A DNA stretch of 64,000 nucleotides from Bryopsis sp. KO-2023 (Eukaryota; Chlorophyta; Ulvophyceae; Bryopsidales; Bryopsidaceae). The translations under genes were made by a program, and so were the position numbers. The stretch lies in assembly GCA_030272585.1 (NCBI GenBank), contig BSYQ01000003.1, positions 6,448,001-6,512,000 of the forward strand, given 5' to 3'. Position 1 is the first letter of the stretch. Each line of letters begins with the position of its first letter. Under the pieces are notes generated by a model. The model did no database searches and had not been told where the DNA came from. It was given only the letters and a program-made list of their open reading frames with translations. Positions 9,611-20,266 of the stretch are shown piece by piece.

Positions 9611-12600
9611 AGTTCGCTGCGCGCAGCGCCCTAGCCCAGATCTGATTCGCTGGGAGTTCGAAAAAAAAAAAAAAAAAAACGAAAAACTGTTACGTTCGAT
9701 TTCCCTCTCTCTGTCGAAGCGATGAGACGGACCGGTTAATTGGAAAATCGTAGTGTAACGAAGATTTTTCTCTATTGAATCCCGATCGCGAGGAGTTTGT
9801 CGAGGCTCTGGCCCCCGATCGAAATGTCCCCCTGGCCGGTCACGCTCCGAGGCCGCATGTCTGATTTTCGAGGCGCCATGTCGGTCGACGCCGCTCGCAT
9901 GGCGGACGTGCGCGGAGCGCAGGTCCGACTCCCACGACTTTGCGAGTTTTCCAGGGCGCTGCGCGAAGCGAAAAGAAAAGGGAAAGTAAAGTAAAGTCGA
10001 AAACGAAAGGGCGAGGGAGCTGCGCGCTGCGCAGCTCGCTCTTTTTTAAAGGTGATGGGCGAGGTCGCTGCGCTGCCCCCAGCGACCAAAAAAAAAAAAA
10101 AAGAATTTAAAGAAAGTGATGGTGAGGGAGCTGCGCGCAGCGCAGCGACCGCTTTGAAAGAGTGAGGGGCCAGGGAGCTGCGCGCTGCGCAGCGACCTGT
10201 CAAAGTGACAGGGGTGATGGGCGAGGGAGCTGCGCAGCGACCTGTCAAATTGACAGGTGGGATGAACGAGGGAGCTGCGCAGCGCGCAGCGACCTGTGGA
10301 GTTAGGAAGTGTGATGGCCGTGGGTGCTGCGCGCTGGGCAGCGACGACTTAGAAAGTGTGAGGGGCGAGGGAGCTGCGCAGCGCGCAGCGACCTGTCAAA
10401 TGGACAGGTGTGAGGGGCGAGGGTGCTGCGCGCGGCGCCCTCGCCCAGGTCTGGTTTGCTCGGAAAAAAAAAATAAAAGACTTTTAACCCCTCGACTTAT
10501 CTTTGGAATTTCTACTGTCGAAATCAGTATTTGCGCTGCGAGCGACGCGACTTGGGAAAAAACGAGGGCGACCTGGTTCTCGCCCAGATCTGGTTAGCTT
10601 GGAGTTCGAAAAAAAAAAAAAAGTGATGGGTGAGGTCGCTGGGCGCAGATCTGGTTCGCTCGGAGTTAGAAAAAAAAAAAAACAACGAACGAGCGCCCTG
10701 GGAAAGGGCGCTGCGCGACTGGCGCGACTTGGAAAAAACAAGGGCGCTGCGCGCGACGCCCTGGCCCAGATTTGGTTTCGAAAAAAAAAAAAAAAAAAAA
10801 CACGTTTTTTTCCAAGTCGCGTCAGTCCGACTTCCGCGACTTGGAAAAAAACGAGTTCGCTGCGCGCAGCGCCCTAGCCCAGATCTGATTCGCTCGGAGT
10901 TAGAAAAAAAAAAAAAAAACCACGTTTTTCCCCAAGTCGCGCCAGTCCGACTTCTGGTTCGCTGGGAGTTCGAAAAAAAAAAAAAACGAAAAAGGGGTTA
11001 CCTAATGTAAAAAGGGAAATCGAATGTAACTTACAGCTTGTGGTTCGCTTGTGGTTCGCTGGGAGTTCGTTCGCTGGGAGTTCGAAAAAAAAAAAAAAAA
11101 AAACGAAAAACTGTTACATTCGATTTTCCTCTCTCTGTCAAAGCGATGAGACAGACCGGTTAATTGGGAAATCGAAATGTAATGAGATTTTCCTTAAGAG
11201 GACGAAATGTCCCTCTCTCCGCTTGCAGGGTACTAGCCCGAAGGCCAAATGTCCCTGCGTCGCCGGTCACGCTCCTCGTTCGCATGTCTGATTTTCGAAG
11301 CGCCATGTCGGTCGACGTCGCTCGCATGGCGGACGTGCGCGGAGCGCAGGTCCGACTCTCTTCACTTGGGTGGTTTCCAGGGCGCTGCGCAGCAAAGTCG
11401 AAAAGGAAAGGGCGGAGCAAAGTCGAAAAGGAAAGGGCGCGGTACCATCGAAAAGGAAAGGGCGAGGGAGCTGCGCGCTGCGCAGCTCGCTCTTTTGAAA
11501 AGGTGATGGGCGAGGTCGCTGGGTGCAGCGCACCGATCTTTTTAATTAGAAAAAGTGATGGGCGAGCTACCCCTTGAAAAGTGTGAGGGGCTGCGCAGCT
11601 CGCTCGTTTGAAAACGTGTTGGGCGAGGTCGCTGCGCGCAGCGGCCTGTTAATTTAAAAAGTGTGATGGGTGAGGGTGGTGCGCGCAGCGCCAGGGAGCT
11701 GCGCGCAGCGCAGCGATCACTTCAGTAAACTGATGGGACAGGGAGCTTCGAAACGATAAGGGCGAGGGAGCTGCGCGCTGCGCAGCTCGCTCCTTTAAAA
11801 AGGTGATGGGAGAGGGAGCTGCGAAATTACAGACGACCACTTAAAACAAGTGATGGGCGAGGTCGCTGGGCGCAGCGCAGCGACCTGTTGGAGTAAAAAA
11901 AGATATGGGCGAGGTCGCTGGGCGCAGCGCAGCGACCTGTTGGAATAAAAAAAGGGATCTTAAAGGGATGGGTTAGGTCGCTGGGCGCAGATCTGGTTCG
12001 CTGAGAGTTAGAAAAAAAAAAAACCAACGAACGAGCGCCTTGGGAAAGGGCGCTGCGCGACTGGCGCGACTTGGAAAAAACGAGGGCGCTGCGCGCGACG
12101 CCCTGGCCCAGACTTGGTTTCGAAAAAAAAAAAAAAAAACCACGTTTTTTTCCAAGTCGCGCCAGTCCGACTTCCGCGACTTGGAAAAAAACAAGTTCGC
12201 TGCGCGCAGCGCCCTAGCCCAGATCTGATTCGCTCGGAGTTAAAAAAAAAAAAAAAAACCCAAGTTTTTTCCCAAGTCGCGCCAGTCCGACTTCTGGTTC
12301 GCTGGGAGTTCGAAAAAAAAAAAAAAAACGAAAAAGGGGTTACCTAATGTAAGAAGGGAAATCGAATGGAACTTACAGCTTGTGGTTCGCTGGGAGTTCG
12401 TTCGATGGGAGTTCGAAAAAAAAAAAAAAAAAAACGAAAAACTGTTACGTTCGATTTCCCTCTCTCTGTCAAAGCAATGAGACAGACCGGTTAATTGGGA
12501 AATCGTAATGTAATGAAGATTTTCCTTAAGAGGACGAAATGTCCCTCTCTCCGCTTGCGGGGTACTAGCCCGAAGGCAAAATGTCCCTGCGTCGCCGGTC

Positions 12601-13770
12601 ACGCTCCGCGCTCGCATGTCTGATTTTCGACGCGCCATGTCGGTCGACGCTGCTCGCATGGCGGACCGGCGCGAAGCTGAATCGCAACTGAATGGGCGAG
12701 GGAGCTGCGCGAAGCGCAGCGAACTGGGGAACGACGAGGAAGGGGGGGCGCTGCGCGAAGCAAAGCCGAAAAGGAAAGGGCGAGAGAGCTGCGCGCTGCG
12801 CAGCTCCCTCTTTTAAAAAGGTGATGGGCGAGGTCGCTGGGGGCAGCGCACCGACCTTTGAATTTTAAAAATGTGATGGGCGAGGGAGCTGCGCGCTGCG
12901 CAGCGACCCCTTAAAAAGTGTGAGGGGCTGCGCAGCTCGCTACTTTGAAAACGTGCTGGGCGAGGTCGCTGCGTTCAGCGACCTGTTAATTTAAAAAGTG
13001 TGATGGGTGAGTGTGGTGCGCGCAGCGCCAGGGAGCTGCGCGCAGCGCAGCGATCACTTCAGTAAACTGATGGGACAGGCAGCTTCGAAACGATAAGGGT
13101 GAGGGCGCTGCGCGCTGCGCAGCTCGCTCCTTTAAAAAGGTGATGGGACAGGGAGCTGCGAAATTACAGACGACCACTTGAAGCAAGTGATGGGCGAGGT
13201 CGCTGGGCGCAGCGCAGCGACCTGTTGGACTAAAAAAAGATATGGGCGAGGTCGCTGGGCGCAGCGCAGCGACCTGTTGGAATAAATAAAGGGATCTTAA
13301 AGGGATGGGTTAGGTCGCTGGGCGCAGATCTGGTTCGCTGAGAGTTAAAAAAAAAAAAACCGACGAACGAGCGCCTTGGGAAAGGGCGCTGCGCGACTGG
13401 CGCGACTTGGAAAAAACGAGGGCGCTGCGCGCGACGCCCTCGCCCAGATTTGGTTTCCAAAAAAAAAAAAAAGAAACCACGTTTTTTTCCAAGTCGCGCC
13501 AGTCCGACTTCCGCGACTTGGAAAAAAACAAGTTCGCTGCGCGCAGCGCCCTAGCCCAGATCTGATTCGCTCGGAGTTGGAAAAAAAAAAAAAAACGAAG
13601 AAGGGGTTACCTAATGTAAAAAGGGAAATCGAATCTAAGTTACAACTTGTGGTTCGCTGAGAGTTCGTTCGCTGGGAGTTCGAAAAAAAAAAAGAAAAAA
13701 CGAAAAAACTGTTACATTCGATTTCCCTCTCTCTGTCAAAGCGATGAGACAGACCGGTTAATTTGCAAGC

Positions 13771-14787
13771 AAAATGCGGATTCTGCACTGGTACAACCGC
13801 AGGACGGTTATGAACACATCCCAGTGTACTGGAATCACTCGACTACAACACCGTATCTGTTTGATGTACATCTCTTAACACACCAACAATCAGCGGTGTG
13901 CCGAAACACCCCTTGCAAAGGACGTTTCAACGAAGTGCAGCGCGGCTGCGACCGTGGCTGAAATATTTGCCGTTCGTATCAATGCTCGTCCCTGGTAGGA
14001 CCGCCGTTAGTAGCCCTGTGCTGTACGCTCCGCGCTCTGCGAAACTACAGCAGGTCGATCAACTCGTTGGCGGTTGCAACGCCAATCGGAGTCGCAACCA
14101 AAGTGCACGATGAAAAAATACCTACAAGGCTGCGCCACGTTCCCACTTGCAGCTGTTTTGCTAGATATTGTTGCATAGAGAGACGACGCTTAAATCAGCA
14201 ACGTTCAAGGTGCTGTGCAGCAGAGTGTTGGGTGGTGATATAGCACCAAACATCGTTCACCAACTCAACGCCTCCTTGGTACGAAGACCTGAAGATCGCC
14301 CTCCTTCAGGGAATCCGCGCACGAACTCAAGAAGGAACCGTCCCTTGAGGTGCTGCTGCGGAGACTGCCGCCCTATCTCCTTCTTTTGCGTTTGATCTCG
14401 AAGATCGGCAGAGGATCTTGTCCGTCCTACGCACACTTTTTCACGCCGCGCAGGCGTCACACATACCACACCGACAATGATCGTGAGAACAACATGCAGC
14501 ACAGCAGCGCCAAATCACCCTTCCAGCCCAACAGAACAGTCTTCAGGCGTCTTCAGGCGTCTTCAGGCGTCTTCAGGCGCCTGCTCGGTTTTCACACACA
14601 GGTGTGAAGCGATTCCTCGTGTCCGAAAGCCGATCAAAACACCTTGACCATCAAATTATGCGGCCTGATCATGCATAATTCCTAAGTTTTACCCAGACAC
14701 ATTGGGTTCGCTTGACACTGATTCGCACCCATCGAAAACACAGGAATTCGTGTGAGTAGTCACCACTCGTCATCCTCCCACCGATTC
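13771..14787. other. Intergenic, no gene recognised
   Basis: Unique sequence of mixed composition follows the repeat field. No ORF here resembles a known protein or carries convincing splice sites. A 10-bp unit, cttcaggcgt, is repeated about four times in tandem near 14541-14580. The last ~150 bases should hold the promoter of the following gene. Confidence 0.5.
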
Positions 14788-14800
14788 GCTACATAAATCC
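14788..14800 (+). promoter_or_regulatory. Candidate TATA element of the secreted Cys/Ala-rich gene
   Basis: The sequence gctacataaatcc lies about 70 bases upstream of the ATG at 14867 and is followed by GC-rich sequence and an ACA-rich leader. Its position fits a TATA box with a short 5' UTR. No transcript evidence is available. Confidence 0.4.
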
Positions 14801-14866
14801 CGAGCGGAGCTCAGACGGAAGCGTTCGGACAGAACACAACAGCTACCAGACTTTTTTCTATCGACT

Positions 14867-17800
14867 ATGAAGACATTTTTCATCTTGTGCGTCCTGTTGG
14901 GCGTTTTGAGCCAGGGAGAGTGCCGGAACGGTGAGTTACGACGCCCCGTGCCCTTCGAGCTTGTGATCGGTTTAGATGGTCTGGCAACCTGACCTGGATT
15001 ATTTTGTAGGATCTGGGCGCTCGCTCAAGCAGGCAGCCTGTCCTGGCGCACAAGATACGAGCTGTAGTGCGTACAGTTCGTTGGACATCCTTGTATTAGC
15101 AGGAAGGTGCTCGGGAACAGCCGCGGCGGAGTGCGGGGTGAGTTGAGGTTTGATTCATTGAATGCTAGCTTTTCCTTGCGCGAATGTTGTGCATCGAATT
15201 AAAATCGGGGCTGTGTGATTTTCAGACGGTCAGCATTTCGGAAAACTCCTACGTCGAGGCATTCGACGAATGGTGGGGAGAGAATGAACAGTGCGATGCC
15301 GGGAAAGCCGAGACGGCTGCCACTGCGATTGCCAGGGCTGTCGCTGAGGTCTACACCAGCGCTGCCGTAAAGGTTACCTGCGATGGAGTAGGTTTCGCCT
15401 GTGGTTGGGCATTGGCGGAGGGTAACACCTTTGCGTTGGCCTTCGCTGAGGCCGTCGCACAAGCATCTGCGGAAGTGGTTGTCGGCCCGGGCGCGGAGGC
15501 TTTCTGTTTCGCGGACATCCGTGCCTTATCGGGCGTTTTCGCCGAAGCAGCTGCTAGAGCGCAAGCTGATGCCTGCTCCAAAGGAGGAGATGCCGAAGAC
15601 TGGCAAGAGTCGTTTGTCGTTGCTGTGCAGCAGGGAGTCGCCAGGGCATTGGCCCGAGCAACAGCTAGCGCCTGCGCTGGTAAGTTGTGTAGTGTTGAGT
15701 CTTCGCATCCCCCTGCAATGAGCGTTACCCGTGAGTTTCCTTGCACCTTCTAACCTCTTTGTGTCGTGACCAGTGGGTGCGGAGGTCGCAGCCGAGAGCG
15801 AGTGCACTGGAGAGGCCGAAAGCACCACTCAGGAGGATATCGTCAAGGGTGGCGACGTGTGCGGGGGGGTAGCACAACTCCTTGCTTGCACTGGAAAGGC
15901 TGCCGACCTTTGCTGCAACTCCAATAGAAACGTCTGTACTTGCCGTGGAGACGGGTAAGTGTTTGGGAAATGCTGCTGAGTGGTTCATCGTCAACACCTT
16001 TCTGGACCATGATCTATCATTAACCTATTCTCTCCTTTTGCACCTTCAGCTGTGATGGTTTCCCCCTCATCAGAAAGAGCAATGCAGGACAGAAGGCCTC
16101 ATTTGAGAACCGAAAGGGGGTGATCTGCTTCTGCCAAGATGATGATGGTGAGTACCTGGACCTGTAGCTAGTGATTTTCGGTGCATTTCCACTGAGTGTG
16201 CAGACAAGACTCACCATTTGCCTGTTTTCCATACCCTAGATGATGGTACCAGTGAAGACCCCCAAGATGATACTGGTTCAGGTGATGACCAATCCACCCC
16301 CTCTGGTGACACTCCCTCAGGAGATACCCCAGCAGGCGACACCCCATCTGGTGACACTCCCTCTGGAGACACCCCATCCGGTGACACCCCTTCAGGCGAT
16401 ACCCCATCCGGTGACACTCCCTCTGGAGACACCCCAGCAGGCGATACCCCATCTGGAGATAACCCATCTGGTGACACCCCAGCAGGCGATACCCCATCCG
16501 GTGACACTCCTTCAGGCGATACTCCATCCGGTGACACTCCCTCTGGAGATACCCCATCTGGAGATACCCCATCCGGTGACACTCCTGCAGGCGATACCCC
16601 ATCCGGTGACACTCCTGCAGGCGATACCCCATCTGGTGACACTCCCTCTGGAGACACCCCATCCGGTGACACCCCTTCAGGCGATACCCCATCCGGTGAC
16701 ACTCCCTCTGGAGACACACCATCTGGAGATACCCCATCCGGTGACACTCCCTCCGGAGACACCCCATCTGGAGATACCCCCTCAGGAGACACCCCCGCAG
16801 GAGATACCCCCTCAGGAGACACCCCCGCAGGAGACACCCCCGCAGGAGACACCCCCGCAGAAGACACCCCAGCAGAAGACACCCCAGCAGAGCAGACTCC
16901 AGCACCTCGTGAATCAGGATTCACTTGCTCCAACTCTCCTGACACGAGCTGTAATGCATTTGCTCTTTTGGAGATTCTCGTCTCTGGTGTGGGGAAATGC
17001 ACAGGAAGCTCATCTGCTGACTGCACGGTACAGTGGGCTCCCTTTGACCAATTGTCCAACTCTAAATGATGTCCAAATTTAGGTATGAATATTTTTGTTG
17101 CTGTGGCAGGCTGTGTCCATCTCGCAAAATGCATTCCAAGAATCCTATGACGAGTGGTTCAGTGATGATGGCCTTTGCGACAACGGCAAGGCTGAGGCAT
17201 CTGCTATCGCTATCGCTAGCGCCATTGCCAAAGTGTGGTCCAATGCGGCTGTAAAGGTCACCTGTGAAGGACAGGGTTTCGCTTGTGGATGGTCTATTGC
17301 CAACGGACAGGCCTGGGCAACTGCCTTTGCTGAAGCAATCTCTCAAGCTGCAGCTGAGGCCGGAGGTGGCTCAAATGCCGAAGCCTTCTGCTTCGCTGAC
17401 ATCAGAGCAATTTCAGTTGTGTTGGCAGATGCTGCTTCCAGCGCCCAGGCTGATGCCTGCACGAATGGAGGAACTGTGGAGTCCTTTGAAGCATCCTATG
17501 CCGCAGCAATTCAAGTCGGAATTGCCACTGCATTTGCGAGAGCCACTGCCTCAGCATGTAACGGTGAGTTGACAGTTATACACTGGACGTGGGCTCCTTT
17601 GCTTCTTGCTCGAGATGTTGAATCTAACTCGGTGGCAATGGTGGGATGGTTCAGAGAATGGCGAAGCTCTTTCCAGCAGTGAGTGCGTTGGAGAAGCCTC
17701 CTCAACCACCAAGTCTGAGGTGTTCACCGTGGGAGATGCCTGTGCTGGACTCACCGATTTGAAAGCTTGCTCGAGCCCTGGAAAGGAAATGTGCTGTGAC

Positions 17801-18152
17801 AGGGGTTTCAAACGAAGACTCTGTGGCTGCAACAGGTATGTGTCAGACTGTGAAATCCACCCCATCTTGTTAAGTACCCATGTACAGCACACTCAGCCTA
17901 CCAGTCCCCACGACTTCCAGCTTCACCGAATGATTTTGACATGAAAGAGGCCTGGTGCTGCCCAGTGACAGAATATGTGAATGCCATTCTGATGTGTCTC
18001 TGTCTGACCATATTTCTTTTCTTGCATTCAGGTCTAAGGGTGCGAAATGTGCCAATGGTCCATGGATTAGAAAGTCAGATTTCAATAGCCAGAAGAATAC
18101 TAAGAGAACGTTCTCTGACCAGACCGGAGAGGTCTGTTTCTGCCTGGACTAG
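14867..18152 (+). CDS. Secreted Cys/Ala-rich protein, two modules joined by a TPSGD-type repeat linker (9 exons)
   Basis: Exons: 14867-14930, 15010-15137, 15226-15679, 15774-15954, 16050-16147, 16240-17027, 17110-17563, 17655-17835, 18032-18152; 822 aa. It begins with a clear signal peptide (MKTFFILCVLLGVLSQG), so the product is secreted or in the cell covering. Exons 2-5 encode a cysteine-rich module with an Ala-rich core (TCDGVGFACGWALAEG, then EAFCFADIRALS). The end of exon 6 plus exons 7-9 encode the same module again (TCEGQGFACGWSIANG, EAFCFADIRAIS). Paired exons have identical lengths (454/454 and 181/181 nt) and matching phases, so a four-exon cassette was duplicated. Exon 6 is mostly ~40 repeats of a TP(S/A)GD pentapeptide, probably an extended and possibly glycosylated linker. 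Each module ends in a VCFC or ICFC motif. I do not recognise the domain. A paralog lies at 53617-55385. Confidence 0.9.
16294..16908 (+). repeat. 15-bp coding minisatellite (TP[S/A]GD repeats)
   Basis: About 40 tandem 15-base units in exon 6 encode Gly-Asp-Thr-Pro-Ser/Ala. Units differ mainly at the third codon position, as in ggtgacactccctct versus ggagataccccatct. The tract ends in degenerate AEDTP units. The opposite strand is also open through the tract, but only as a by-product of the repeat period. Confidence 0.95.
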
Positions 18153-18179
18153 GGTGGTGAAACTTTCCACCTGAAGTGG

Positions 18180-18185
18180 AATAAA
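18180..18185 (+). terminator. Poly(A) signal AATAAA of the secreted Cys/Ala-rich gene
   Basis: A canonical aataaa lies 28 bases after the stop codon at 18150-18152 and is followed by a T-rich stretch. Confidence 0.6.
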
Positions 18186-20266
18186 TTTTAGCGATTAATT
18201 ATATTTTATTCTAGTTTTCAAGAACAATTTTTGGGCTCTTTTTTCTTTTTAATTCTGGTATAATGACTGAGTTGAATTTTATTTTCTTACTGTTTTTTTT
18301 TATGCACTGCTTTGTAATCTTGCAGTGTTAACGAATTGATAGGGTGGCTGGTTGATGTTTCTTTTGTTCCGATGTAACATTGTGGCCATGCGTAACAATG
18401 CAATGTGAGTTGTTGGAACAAATGTGGTCACACCACTGGCTCAATGTTTGAACGGATGGGTAGAGCACCTGAGATATCCAACAAATACTGTGGAAAATTT
18501 GCCAGTGCTATGCCATCCTTTGGCCACCACCTGATTAAATATGTGCCACAGAAAAAACAAGAACCTGTTCTCCCAACCATGCGAAAGAGCGATACTGATA
18601 ATGAATCATCTGTATGATTGATGTTTGTGAGTGTGCTTGTTCCCAAGTCGCCCAAATCGGTGAACATGTTCAAAGCTCAAACCCTTTGGAGCGTTTTGGA
18701 GGGTTTGCTTCGAACAATGGTTAATTGATCGTGCAAATAAAAACGGACTTGTTTCATCGTTCTCTTGTGAGATTATTTCGTTCGTGGCGGCTATTCAATC
18801 AGGGGTTTCCTGACATTTGTTTCAGACGTTTGTTTTACAATAATACAAACGATGGGATCCTGTTCGTGTGGTTTATCGACGAGCGTACCGAACACTCCGT
18901 TCGCCATAAATTCTATTGGGATCGTAGCACTACACACTGAATTAAGGAACACTTGAACATGTCTGCAATCGCTAGCAGCTCAAAGTGTGCCTCCGTGATT
19001 TGGAGACATTTACAGGCATATTGGGGAACTGGGAGCTACAATACTTCACCAAGCCAGCAAAAAACTCCATAGGCACATAACCAACAGCTGATTCCAATAC
19101 ACTTCAATCTTGGTTGGGTTTCCTTATAGAAAAAGTGCCAGGACCCAAAAAGATGGGGGAAAAGTCGAACTGAATTCCCAACATCTTGCCCATCATCCAT
19201 TTCACCCCTCAGCCCCCCCCCCCCCCCTTCCAACAGAGTTTGAACATCGACCGTTCTGTTACAAATAGTGATTTTTTTTTTCTTTCAGACACTACCCCTC
19301 TCAATATTTGAATACAAATGACAAACAGGACATACAGCCTCACAAATGAACATTTAATTTCCCAGATCTGAGCCAAAAAGATTAGCCACAATCAAACAGA
19401 CCTGGTGGGTGCGCTCCTGCCCCCCCCCTTTTTTTTCTTATATTTTTTTAATATTTTCTTGAACCAATTTTCTTTTTCCCAAATGGCTGAAACAAACACC
19501 ACCTCTTTCGCTGACTGCTGAAAAAAAACAAGAGCTGCCGGGTGCTGGGAAACGAATATTTCACCCAGCAGAGAAGGACGATCGATGTCCGACTCCCAGC
19601 CCAGACCAAAAAAAAAAGATTTTTCTAATCCTGGGAAAGAACAGGTCCCTTCAAATAGAAACAATGAAACACTTTCCTACGCAACGCCTAGATATATTTT
19701 CCTGCCACATATCACAAAAACACTATATCTCCCTAAGAGGACTTGAAACTTTTTTTCTTTTTTTCTTTCTTTTTTCCCCCCATCCTCCCCCACTTTCCCC
19801 CTTTTTTTCCCCCTTTTTTGAATTTGACTTTCCCATTTTTTTTGTTTTTTGGAAAAGCATAAAAGTCCATGTCTTGTCATCTCTTTTTTTTTGTTTTTTT
19901 TGCGATCAAGTGTCAATAGTCATTTTTGTTTCTTTTTGTTCTCATACCTTAATTTCATTTTTTTTTTTTTTGATTTGATGGGGAAAAAAATTATCAAAAC
20001 CATCGAAAAAAGAAGAGTAAAAAAAAAAGAAAAAAAGAAACATAAGCATAATTCCACAAACCTACAACTCCCTTTTCTTTTGACAGAAAAAATCAAAACA
20101 AAAATTAAAATAAAAAACACCGAAAAAGGCAGTTCTTTCCGACTAAAAACCAAAGTTTTTTTCCATTCACCAAATCACCCATCTCTCCTCTCCTTCCAAA
20201 CCCACAAAACAAAACAAGAGAAAGTCAACGATCAACAGAAGGAATTTTTATGTATTGGACACATGG
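18186..20266. other. Intergenic, T-rich and pyrimidine tracts
   Basis: No gene recognised in about 2.1 kb. The first half has mixed composition with only short ORFs. From about 19200 it holds C-runs, long T/C tracts (19740-19990) and A-rich tracts (19980-20130). This is the 3' flank of two convergent genes. Confidence 0.5.

Larger units (their letters stand above)
5300..13770. repeat. Higher-order satellite-like field of GC palindromes and A-tracts
   Basis: About 8.5 kb is built from a few recurring pieces: (1) GC palindromes of the type gctgcgcgcagcgcagcgac, usually between gggcgaggga and aaagtgtgatggg; (2) A-runs of 9-20 bases preceded by gttcg; (3) 19-bp-stem hairpins with A/T flanks; (4) a ~200-bp core containing catgtctgattttcg and gccatgtcggtcgacg. 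The core recurs near 6790, 8650, 9740, 11165 and 12490, with a fragment at 5345 and a truncated end near 13755, giving repeat units of about 1.1-1.9 kb. Many ORFs cross the field on both strands, but they encode only repetitive Ala/Arg/Lys-rich sequence and I treat none as a gene. The 9735-13770 units are the most alike. I do not recognise the family. Confidence 0.85.

Noticed and set aside
5300..13770. Dozens of ORFs of 60-200 codons on both strands
   Set aside because: They translate the GC palindromes and A-tracts into repetitive Ala/Arg/Ser/Lys sequence, overlap in several frames and have no recognisable domain.
5300..13770. CRISPR-like array
   Set aside because: Repeats and spacers are irregular in length, the spacers are themselves repeats, and the DNA is eukaryotic.
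13771..14787. Possible degenerate antisense copy of the Cys/Ala-rich module
   Set aside because: A short Ala/Val-rich stretch can be read on the minus strand, but cysteines, exon borders and order do not match.
16211..17134. Minus-strand ORF of 307 codons opposite the TPSGD repeat
   Set aside because: It is the mirror of the 15-bp repeat; the plus strand is supported by exon borders, signal peptide and a duplicated module.
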